A stretch of 64,000 nt of DNA, from NCBI RefSeq assembly GCF_901709675.1, contig NC_051098.1, positions 10,541,000 through 10,604,999 of the forward strand, read 5' to 3'. How positions within the stretch are numbered: position 1 is the first letter of the stretch; each line of letters starts with the position of its first letter. The position numbers and the translations under genes were made by a program. Source of the stretch: Syngnathus acus. Its lineage: Eukaryota > Chordata > Actinopteri > Syngnathiformes > Syngnathidae. The notes below the pieces were generated by a model. The model made no database searches, was not told the DNA's origin, and saw only the letters and a program-made list of their open reading frames with translations. Of this stretch, positions 1-22,800 are shown in pieces.

Positions 1-143
1 TGCTATTAATACCACTCTCCTGTCTTGCCAGTGTTACAGACATTGACTTTTACGAACTGAAAGTACAGTTTCACTTGTGGCACGGCTATATGATTTTGAC
101 ATCAATCTTACAAATCCCTGCATAATGTTTCACCAATATTTAA

Positions 144-11284
<11,141 letters not shown>

Positions 11285-12503
11285 TCTCGCCACATCTCAC
11301 ATTCAGATGCCTTCTTCAGCGACTGAATATATGACTTCACTTCTAAGGTTTTTTTTTTGTAACCACATACATTAAGGCTTCATGTACAGCCTTCTTGTTA
11401 GAGAAGCAGCTTGCAGAAAAACTTTAAATATATATTTGCTGCCCCGACTCTCCAAAAAATATTTAAAAGAATAAAAAAATAGAACGGTGTTCCATGACAC
11501 AAATGTTAAAACATAAAGAGAGTTAAACCTATATCAGTAGTTGAGTAATGTTAAAAATGATGAAAACAACTGGGTGATATTTTAAATTGCATTGCTGTGT
11601 GATATTTAAAAAAAGGAAAAAAAAAAGAAAAAAAGGGATTTCTCCTCTCCAAAGTGGACAATGTGGGTGTGAGGGGAGGGCGGGGAGGGTCCATCAAGCA
11701 AGCTAGGTTTACTTTAGCTCCAAAGATCATTTGTACAGACAAATTTGCAGACTTTGCTCATTCTATACATTTGATAGAATAGCTCCTTGTTTTTGTCATC
11801 TCCCTCCATTTGTCCGTCTGCACTCTTATTTTGTCGCCACCCCCACGTCTCACTGTTTCCAACCTGTCGTGTGTGAGTGTTCACTCTCCGTTAGCATTCC
11901 CTCCCGTTCGTCCGCGCTTAAATTACAGTTGGTTGAATGTGGGTAATGATGAACGCATATGAACCATTTTCTTCCCCTTACATAAGTTGGATTGTATTCT
12001 GGCCTCCACCTTTATAGAGCTTCATTCAGCTCAGATGAAAAGTTGTAACCGGTGTGTTGATCTGGTTCAGGTGTTTTGCTCTTATTTTGCTAGCATTAGC
12101 GTCTTTCTGTTGGGCCCTATCAGATTTGTAGGGTTACCTTGAGCAACCCTCAACACACCATGTAGCCGGGCACACAATTTTGACTGGTCTCATTTTATTG
12201 TTTTATGGCCAGATAGCATTTCAAGTTCACTTATGGAGTCAAATTTATATGCAGTTTCACACCCTGTTTGAGGTGAGAATGTCTGCTTTTCTTTTTTATT
12301 TTCTATGGTCTTTATTTCTTGCTGTAGTTTTTTTTTTTTCTTGCACTGCTGGCTTGGAAAAAAAGGTGTGCACCTGCAGCCAGTGGCCAGAGGAGGGCGC
12401 CACTGTCTGCTTTCCTGGCCCAATCGTTCATGTGCTGGTTTCTAAGATCTGCAATAATTTACTGCATCAGGTTCATGTTTTTACCTGAACATAAATAAAG
12501 TAA
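11285..12503 (+). other. trip12: TRIP12 3' UTR
   Basis: About 1.2 kb of non-coding sequence follows the TRIP12 stop and contains U-rich and A-rich runs. A canonical AATAAA lies at 12494-12499 and is the likely main polyadenylation signal. An earlier AATAAA-like site near 11470 could give a short form. The end point is inferred and no transcript evidence is available. Confidence 0.6.
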
Positions 12504-13240
12504 CTGTTTGACTCATTTTTGGTCATTATTGGGTTCCTGCTCTTCACAAAGTGGAATCTACAAAGTTGAAGGCCCTTGAAACTGGGGCAAGTCACACCTT
12601 GGCACCAAATCTCATGGAAATTTTGCCAAATGTGCATGATTAGTTTCTCAAAAAATGCATCACATTTCAATTATTTTAACTAGGGTTGTACAAAGTATTT
12701 CCTTTTATCTGGCCCACTGCATTTGTAAAATAGCTGTTTTAAAGCTGTTTAAGAAATGACAAATCGGTGTTCTTTCAGGCCAATTTTGTGCCATTTAAAT
12801 GAGTCAAGAAATACAACTGCTTCAAGAAGCAAAATTGAAGCTTCATTTTCCCATCGCCAATAAGCATTCTACAACATCTAAAACAAGTATGAGGTGAGTT
12901 ACAATGACATGGTTTCTTGATCGTGAACATACAATTCATTCAGCCTGTTCAAGATTAAGGTTTTGTCATTTCAGTCTTGCACAAATAGTCCAATGAGTTA
13001 TATTGTAAATTGTTTCTGTAAAATTACAGCTCAAACTGCATGTTTATATGTTCTCAGATGGTGCTGACATTTTGCTGGCAGTCAAAGTGGTGGTGTGGGT
13101 TTAAACCCAAGGTATGCCATCAGTTACACGTGCATCTTTTTTTTTTTTTTTTTTACTTTGAGCACCTGCTCCTCCAAAGGTCACTGCATGCCCCTGGTGC
13201 CCCTCATCATTCTGTGGCGCATCTCCTCCTTTAAAGTAAT
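12504..13240. other. TRIP12-DNER intergenic spacer
   Basis: AT-rich spacer with no supported gene. It holds a short piece (about 12823-12860) similar to the right end of the inverted-repeat element at 43395-43592, sharing GAAGCTTCATTTTCCC. A poly-T run occurs at 13138-13154. Confidence 0.5.
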
Positions 13241-13248
13241 ACTGTTAT

Positions 13249-13571
13249 CTTCCTTTGTCTCCTCAGCCTCCTTGGAAGGCCACCTCCAATCAGAGGCTGC
13301 ACTTGATAAGAGGGGACAGCATCACTATGACTGCCAAGAGAGGGAGTGTGTACAAGGGGAGGCGGGGTGTGAGTGTGGGTGCTCATGTCGTCACTGCCTG
13401 AGACACCGTACAGAGCAAAGCGCCCACCCTCTCGCGCCTTCTGTTCTCCTGCATCCCAACCGTCCCAGTCAGACGGCTTTCAGTGTAGCTTGCCTGAGCC
13501 CAGCAGAGGCTCCACATTCTGGCAGTGAGCCACGATCTGCAGAGCCAAAACAGACGAGTACGAGCATCAGG
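13249..13571 (+). promoter_or_regulatory. dner: Probable DNER 5' leader / promoter-proximal region
   Basis: GC- and CpG-richer than the flanks. A strong polypyrimidine tract ending in CAG at 13266 could be the acceptor of an upstream non-coding exon; otherwise transcription starts nearby. The DNER frame is open upstream, but after 13266 the first in-frame ATG is at 13572. A 24-codon out-of-frame upstream ORF lies at 13327-13401. No TATA box is convincing. Confidence 0.4.
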
Positions 13572-13853
13572 ATGAGCTTGAGCATCGCGCATCCCTTGTC
13601 CCTCCTTCTCCTGCTCCCTTCGCTCCTCAACTGCGGCATCGGCGCCGTCCCCTCCCCGTTCCAGCTGGTCCCGGACACCCCTGCTCCGGCTGAGCCCACG
13701 CCGACCCGGCTCGCGCCTCGGCCGGACCCCTGCGAAGGTCAACCCTGTCTCAACGAGGGATTCTGCCTGGCCATCCCGTCTCCGGGCAGCCCAGAGGACA
13801 CCTGGGAGTACACCTGTACGTGTGGTCAGGGCTTCACTGGACGTAACTGTGAG
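13572..13853 (+). other. dner: DNER exon 1: signal peptide and EGF1
   Basis: The ATG at 13572 opens a hydrophobic leader (LSLLLLLPSLLNCGIGA), a Pro-rich stretch and EGF1. EGF1 shows the six-cysteine pattern from DPCEGQPCLNEGFC to CTCGQGFTGRNCE. The exon ends in phase 0 before the donor GTCAGT at 13854. Confidence 0.9.
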
Positions 13854-16800
13854 GTCAGTCCTTAACTTGTTTTCATTTTTAGGGACAGAAAGAAAGCTGA
13901 TATTTTGGGTGTAGAAAACAATCATCCTACATTTCTCATTTGGGGATCATGTCCTGCTCCCCAGAGGTTAAAGTAATCAGCAGGGGTGTCAAACTCAATT
14001 TCATCATCGGTTTCCCTTAGAGCGCCATTAAGATTGTGGCAAATTATATCAATGTTTTTTTCATTACCTCATTATAATACTACAATTGGTACAACAAACT
14101 GAAATGTAGGAGTAGTTAGAAATGACAAGCAAATCTTTCAGTGCTCAACTGTTCATTTAATGTTAAGAAGGAATTTGGAGTGGAAAAAATGTGGAATATA
14201 ATATTTGTAAAAGGGAAAAAAGCTGCAGATTTCCTGTCCAAAGGAAAAAAAAGAAATTCATTCACCACGAAATTTAAAGTCAACATCAGGTCTGATCAAA
14301 ACCTCGTGACTCCTTCCTTTCTTAAAGATGTTTAGTTGATATAAAACATGAAGAATATCACTTGCACTATTACAAATACACACGTTTGCCCCAAGCATAA
14401 GTGTACTATTTTGAACCAGATGCTAGTATTGTATTGTGGGGATGTGTGTACCTTAATCTGTGATTAACAAAAGCAAAATTTGCTGGCAAACTATAGAAGG
14501 GATAGCTTTTTATAGTGGGAGCATGTGCCATTACTGAGATGTGGAGGCAAGGGCTGCGTTGCTGTGGCAACAGGAGGGAAGAGCGCTAGCACACACGCTC
14601 ACTTAAATTGTTTTTGTGTGCGCGCGCGTGTGTGGAGAAACAAATTGCATTGCATCACTGTATACAGCGCATTGGTTTGAATTGTTTCAAATAGATTCGA
14701 AGATAAATTATAGTTTTTACATCCTGAGTGACATTATAAGTCTTATAATAATCTGCCAATATGTAGGATTATTATGTTAAGGTCAAAGGGACACTCTAGA
14801 ATCAAGGATGGGTAACAGGCAGGTTTTATGTATAGTTTTAAGTTGTAATATCACCAGTCACCACTAGATGGCAAACATGCTTAGTTGCGCTTGCACAGGA
14901 GACTTGTACTGCCCAATAAAATTGTGAACAAACCTAATAATTCCGTGATTTGGAATGACAAGCGGGGCAAAACTATTCAAATCTTGAGCGAGTTGGTTTT
15001 TGTGAAAAATGCACAAAATAAGTTCTTGCACTTAATGTTGGTTCACTATTCAGCAGTTTCATTCCGTCTTTGAATGAGCCCTTTGCATGAGGGTGACGGA
15101 CGGGGTTGTTATTTTGGATTGTGCAAACCTTTTGTTAGTGAAGTAAGACTGGATCTTTTATACAAGATTGTACCTTTTTTCAATTTCATTTTTTAATGCA
15201 TTTAAAGAAAATCCAGACGATACGAATAGATGATGGCCTTGTGTTCCCCACCATATAAAGAAATACAGCCTCATTTAAAGTGGTTTTCGATCCAACTCTG
15301 TTCAAGGTCCAAGAGAATTGGTAAATGACTAATCCTGAAATTGTCCACCTGTCACTTACAAGGTGATTGTGAATGGGAGTACTGGCCAAGAGTGGACCCG
15401 CTGCCATTGAAGTGCTCTTACCCCTGAATGATCTGCCGCAATTGTCAAAACATAGCCGTCTCCTCTTTTGAATTGCTGCTGTTCACTTGAGCTCACAATG
15501 AGCAAACCGCGGCTGCAGTAAGCTCAGCTCAGTACAGTGGTGTTCGGTCAGCTGCATCTATGAGTCATGCCGAGGCCAGAGCGAGCACCCACTCATCAGC
15601 TCAGAGGATAAATGAGTCTGCTGTAGCGTGACTGACAATTTAAAGGAAAGCTGCAAGGTGAATAGATGAACTTTAACCGACTCACCAACAGGTGGCAGCC
15701 ATAAGCCCCCACGGATTTCTTTCCTCTAACCCGTGCAACATCTTTATTTCTTAAAAGGTATCCACATCCTTGTCTAGCCTGATACCTGCAAAATTGTGCA
15801 TTTAACAAAAGAGCCAATGACAAGCGCCTGCCATGCCGTCCTGGTTTCATTTCTCAGAATAGAAGCAGTTGCAGGTTTGCGGCCTGCTTCTCTGCAACGC
15901 ATGAAACAAAGGAAATTTCAAATGAATCATAATTACAGCACAGTTTTTATTTTCCTATATTTAAGCACTTCACTTTTGCGACGGTTAACGAAAATGAAAG
16001 TTAGTTGAATTAAACCTCGCCTTTTTTTAATGACAGCTGCTCCTTAAACATTGTTGGTCATTATGGTGGTACTAGAAGAGCTATTTTTTGTGTTACGTGG
16101 AGTAAAAAGTTAGACAACCACCGTTCAAACACAAAAAAATTAGATATGACAGATTCATTGTAATTCATTTTTAGACATAGATTGAAAATATGAAATGAAA
16201 ATATTGGGCCCAAAAGTCTTTACATTAGTGCATGTGACCTGGGAGTCAAGATGAAAAAACTTTGACACTTCACCTGTAAATGTATCGTCCCATAAAGCAA
16301 GTGGGCCTATGTTGACCGCTACTGTAACATGGTGCAACAAAATCTATCCCGCTTTTATTGCTCTTGAGCTCATGGCCAACACAGACCTCAAGTTGAGCTC
16401 AAGGGGAATCATTGATTTTTGCTTCCCCCCCTCCTCTTCTTTCTTTTCATCCCGCTGCTTATTCCTTCACCATGGAAACTGGAACAGCAGTCAATTGAGA
16501 TTTGCTGAATGACCTGATTGGAAGAGCTTGCTACTGCTTTGCATCCTCTCTTCCTCTTCTTGATGGACGGTTCAATGCGGGAGGATGAGAAGAGAGCCAA
16601 AATGGGGAAAAGAAACAAAATAGCAAGATAATTAAATAATCACAGCCGGCAAGATGGTGAATAGAATGAACAAATCAGAATTCAACATGAAAAAAGTCTG
16701 CAAAGTCACTCAAAACTTTGCAGCTGTCATTTTGTAAATCCTTTGACTGCTTTGTTGAGTGTCAAAAGATTCATTTGAATGCAATTTGCTTTTTCTTACC

Positions 16801-19800
16801 GTATTTCCACGAGCGAGTAAAACCATTTCCAGCGTGCAGACCTTATAGTGTTTGTCTTGAACTTTCTTTTTGGTTTGTCGTCAGACCTTCTTTCAACAGC
16901 TTTCTTGTTTGAATGACCTCGGTCTTCGCCTCAGTCTCTACTATATTAATTATTAAAATGACATGATAGCTTTTCTGACGACATAACAGCTGTCAATCAA
17001 GAATCTATTACAGGAAGCTGTTAAAACTTCCCTCAGTCATTTTTCATTATGAGAGCCATGGCACTATTTAAAGTCACATTTAATCTCATTAATATCTCAT
17101 TAACTCATCTGAGAATTAATATTTCTGGGTGTCTTGCTGAGAGGGCAACTAAGAGCTCAATTTATAGAGTTGGATTTATGTACCATTTGGCCACATCATC
17201 ACTATAGGTTGCACTTTTTTTCTCGAGTTACATTGTTAATTATTAACAACTTCAGAAGTGCTGCTATTTGAGGAAACGTTCTCGTAAACAGAACACCGGC
17301 ACTTAAATATGTACACTCACTACACGCGAGTATTAAGTGTACTTGAATGATCAGATCATTCGTCAGTGGTCCAACACCACTGCAAATAAACATTATGCTG
17401 CACAGTCATCATATTTTTTTCTTTTATTTTCTACTGTTTACCATTAGATTGGCTACTTCTACGGTAACATTTGATCCTCATCCTAATGAGAATCTTGTAG
17501 TAAACAAAGCTAAGTCCTAAAGATATGTCTTAATTGCATGTGTGTGTGTGTGTGTCTGTGTGCATTTGTGCGTGCTGGAGAACATCGAGCTGTGTCCAAT
17601 TAAGTGAAGCTCAGTCCTTGTGGTCTCTTTGAAACTCTCTTGCTTGTTAGTGAGTGGAGTAAAACTGTAGAATAAGAAAAATACTGTATACTTTGCCCAA
17701 CTCTGCGGGTATGTTCACTTCTTTTAACAAGGGGATGTTCCTTTGGTGTTTGCTTCTCGCTAAACCTCCCCCAACCCTCACAAAATAGGTCAAAGAGCAA
17801 ACACTGTTATATATACAGTAATTAAAAAGATAGGACTAGCAAAAAAAAAATGGCCATGGTTGCAGTGTTTCTGTGCTACGTAGTGGCAACAGACGTGTTA
17901 AACTCAGATGAGGGGCTTCATTAATTGAGGTCTAATAGAAAAAAAGTGATGTCATTTTGTGACATTTATAGACAGATGCAAATCTTTGTGCATGGGCGTC
18001 CATTTTGTGGAGTGTTTTTCTTTATTCTATAAGCAAAGTGAGGCAAAGCTGTTATCAGTGAGTGTTGGTGCAATGAATGAGAGAGTTGTTTATAGTCACC
18101 AGTACCTTTGATAGAGCATTAAAATTTGAGAAGACGCTTTGAGCTCTCATTACTGTTGCACTGCTGTATGTGTTCACTTTATAGTGGATTGAGCTTGTAG
18201 ATAATCATTTACATTTCACACATCGACTGGCTTTTTGATGTCTAAGGAGTTCAAGAAGAGAAGGAGTTGGTTTGATGACTGTAATGTGCGTGGATGGATG
18301 GCTTTTTTAAAATAGTAATCCATACTGAATCTCTGCCACCATGATAAGTATATTTCCAACCCCCAGCAGACTTCTTCCCACGTAGGCGCAAATGTTAATA
18401 CGAGCTAATCGTCGCGTCTGCAGCAGCGCCCGAGGCTGACGACAACTCGTCGCTCGGCTCTCTACTGGAGCTGCTCTGTTGGTCCAAAGGGATTTGAAGG
18501 ATTTAAACGAGCATTTTATTGTCTGCAGCAAAGAGATATTTGGAACACATGGCAGTACACTAACATCCCATAGAGCGCTGGCTTGTCTCCTAGTTGGCTT
18601 CTTTAAAGTAATACATTGTAAAATCGACTCAGCAGACAAGCTGTGAATCTGAGAACAAACCCACTGGAGACAACTACGCAGTCGCTACTAAGGTGTCATT
18701 TTAGAAATAGCTCTGTCTTTATCCAACGGAATTAATTCCAGATACCACATTTTGGAGGCATATCAATTTAATGACATTATTAAGACTGTTGTAAGTCTAT
18801 CTTTGTGTAGCACCTCCCAAAAAAAAACAACCCCTCTGCATTGACCTTTAAATCAACATTTAGCACCTCATCAGTCACAAAGCCATTGGGGGCAGTCGCA
18901 TTACATGTCCAGTGCCCTCTCTCAATATGAGGTCCAATTTGGAACACCATGCCTCTGTTCCCCTTCCAAGATCTCCATGGCAACAGAGTGATGACGAACT
19001 CAGAGCCAAAAGATTAACAGGTGTGGAGTACATAACACTGAGCAGGAAGTGTTAGATAATGCCGTGTTCCCTTGTGTCGGACACAAACAATGATATATTT
19101 AACTCACTGGCTGGTCAGCAAGTCTGCTTGTTTTTTTATGGAGCAGTTTTCCTTAATGTTGCATGTGCAGAGTGGCCTCCCTGTGCTAGCCTGGCCACTT
19201 AATGAGCCGCTCCAGAAAGAGGAAATGGGCCTTATCACGTTTTGTCTGACAAAGGTGGAACAGGATGTTGCACTCCCCCAGTGTGTGTCTAAAACTAACT
19301 CAAAGTGGCAGCAGGAACAGCTTGAGAGCCATTTTTAGCCGGTGAAGGATTGTTTTTGATCTGCATGCCATAATGCAAACATGTGAAAAAGATAGGAAAA
19401 CACATTGCTTATGAGCCAGCACATCATGTCAGCAGCAGGCGTTAAAAATCCTCTTTTATGAGCGGCTTCTAAGTTTGTCTCTTAGTCTAATTTCATCTTT
19501 TTAATTCACCCGTAATACTTTATCGGGAACATGAGACATTTAGCGGGGTTAGCGCTTCAACTTTACAGATGCCATGTCTATTTTGTAGCCAGTGTGTGAT
19601 GTGCTAACAACCACAAAAATAACAAAACATAATAATAAAAAAAAAGACTCAATGTCTGCAAACTGCTAAATCGCTGCAGACATTTTTTTTGCTAGTCGAA
19701 CTTGGCTGTTACAAATTAGGCCAGCAAAGGCAATTGGCAACTAATTCAGGATATACTTGCCCAAAGCGACACAAAATGAACTGCTCGGACGTTAATGCGG

Positions 19801-22800
19801 TATAATAAAACATATTGGATCTCACGCGTAGGTTTTTGTAGCACTTAGCGGATGTGTGTCGAGTTTGTTATCTCCATTGCAACAGTGATAATATTAGTGG
19901 CCCGGCTATAACAGAACAAAACAAAACAAAAATGGCGCAGTCGCTGTGTGTCCTCACTGTAGAAAATAGATGCATCATTTGGACAGATGAGCCGTCACTG
20001 TAATGTGACAAGGCTGCGTCTGGGAGATGGAGCACCACCGTATTAATCTGCAGCCAAGCTCAAACAGAACCGTGTTTGTTGCCGTGAATGTAACTGACAA
20101 GTTTGTCCAAATCTCTCCGGAAGTGACGGCGGTCAGCAGCTCCAAGGCCTTATGAGGTTATAAATAGCTCGGAACACCTCTTCTTGCCTCCCTCCTCCAC
20201 TTCTCATTATCTCCTCTCAATGCTCCTGTGTCAAGTTGAGCATTTGACATAGCGGTGTGTTAGTTGTGATAGACAAAGTCTGGCAATCACACTCGTTTAT
20301 TGGCTGTTTGCTCGATGACAGCACGGGGACCTCGCTGGAGGACTTTCAGCGTCCTCCGGCTGTGCGCTAAATTATGAATGACACATTCAAAGACACTAGA
20401 AAGGACTTCTCAAGCATGTTTGTTCCTCTTATTGCTCCACTGCCACCTCATTAACATTTATTCACGCTTTGAGGCAAGATTGAAAGCTATCAAGGTGCTG
20501 TGCAATGTTTATGTGGGCTGCAGGGAAGCATATTTTGAAAAAGCCTTGGAGCCACCGGGCTAGGGGGCAAAGGAGTTTGCGAGCAAACCGATGATGGATG
20601 CTTTGATGTGCAGAAATAGACTTGAAATAGAAACAGACATGAAAAGGTTTGCAGGCAAAAAGTTCTCTTTTGCATAAGCACTGCACTGTTACTTTTTGGT
20701 ACCGCAACATGGATGAATATAAAGTACATGATTGCAGATTAAGGAGGAACACTTAAAAAAAGGATTGGAAACATTTGTGTATGGCAGTCATTTTGAGCCT
20801 CAATAGTTATTTATTGTATTGGATTGAATTTAATATCTAGTCATAATATTTAATATCTAGTCATTTAATATCTAGTCATAATATTTGAATCAAGGCTGTT
20901 TATTGGTGCACCTTTCTGAGTGATGGAAAAAAAGAAAGCATGAGATACTAATTTGAATTCCAACCACAATTATGTGGAAAAACATGGCCTAAAGTCCTAC
21001 AAACTTTTTTTTACGCAAAGCATCAGCAAATCTCACGTGAATTCAGCTCAGCATTGTAATTAACTATCGGATTAACTCATCAAGTCAGCCTTTTAATTAG
21101 ATGCCACCACACGAGGGTACCAAAGATGACAAGTTTAATACAACACTTCAAACCAGAAATTAAAATTTATGACATAGGAAATGGTTTGACTATTTAATAC
21201 TATATGTCAACAATGCCATTAATTTCAATTACGTACTGTTATAATGGAAACGGACCATCTCACTCAAGCAATGTGTACTTTGTTTTAATAGAACCCGAAT
21301 CACTCATTTTTATGCGCGAGTTGTTTTGTTTTTATTGTAGATGCCAGTGCAATCTAGTACCCAATACTTCTATTAATATGCGTCTAGCCACTATAAGGAG
21401 TCAGTCATCAACTCACGTCTGAGATAGAAGTCGGGTAAATCGAGTGATGAAGCAGAGTGTGTGTCGACAAAAGCGATGGCACTGCATCACGAGGCATTTA
21501 TTGCTGGGCGCCTTTCTAACTGACAGACATAATAAATCATTTTAATATGAATGTGGACCTGATATACTGTCAGGATATTGCCGGAATGGCAAACCTTCAA
21601 AACAATACATTACCGTAACTCAAAATACGGAAGAAAAATGAAACGGAATATACGTATTTCCTTTGGAGAAGTTCACTTCACAGTTTCCACATTGACAAAG
21701 ATGAATGGCACTTAAATGTGGGTAGAAATATGTGCTCCGAGAAATGGAATCATTTAAATTCATCCATTATCTTAACCTGTGGACCACAGTTCCACTCTCA
21801 TTTGAATTCAGCTCAACATTTATTTTACTAAACTTGAATAATTGCATCGAGAAACAAATTTTAATTGCATAAATCAAATTTAAATTGTAGAATTATAATA
21901 ATTTGCATTGATCAACTGAACTGTAGGATTTCATTGAAATTTTATAGATTCAAATTAAACAATATATATTCAACGTTTTTAGTTGTTAGCAAGACACGGT
22001 ACACGTTTAACTTGATTAGCAATGTGGCTCAGATCTTGCTTCCGTGTAGCTTTGCTTTAACCTGCTTTGTTTTCACCACTTCACATCCAGGCCTTAAACC
22101 TCATAAGAGCGCAAATGACGTCTAAAGGATTAATTCTGAGAGCGATTTTGGCACCATAATGAATAAAATATTTTGTTTCAGCTGAATTACAGAGAACTCA
22201 TTATGCAGTGCGCATTTCAGATGTAAATTACTACCAGCAGTATGAAAGTTTAATTAACATAATCTAACAAATGCCTCATTGACTGATTATGTAATTACAG
22301 CATATTCATAAGAATCGTTTCATTCTAATGCAATTTTTTTGGGTGTAGGATTTGACATTTTTCCAAGTATACTTGGCATATACTTAATTAGCATTACTGT
22401 TGTTATTATTATTATTATTAGAAAAACATTAATTTTGATTTTATATTTTATACTTTCATCACCAAGTATAAACCATCACAGGATATTGTGTTGCTGTATT
22501 ATTATTATTATTATTATCAGGTGTCATGGCTGCTGTCTGTTGACACTTTGAGAGAAGGAGGCAGAGTTGTAATCCCAGATGACGAAAAGCATGGCTTGTA
22601 TAACGTATATCTCTTTTCACTGCATGATGGGACTCTGGCAAACATTGCCGGAAGCAGATGGGATGAGGGCGGGATAACAACACATTGCCTGTTGTGCTGT
22701 GGGCCAATTGTTCCCACTTGGTCTGTAACTATGGCAACTTGGTTGGAATAATGGATGTGTAGAACAGTTTAAGGTAACCTGCAGAAAATGTTCATGGACC

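Noticed and set aside
13095-13571. N-terminal extension of DNER in the same open frame, including a Cys-rich stretch
   Set aside because: A strong acceptor-like site at 13266 interrupts it, and no in-frame ATG follows before 13572. The Met at 13572 gives a proper signal peptide matching the family.
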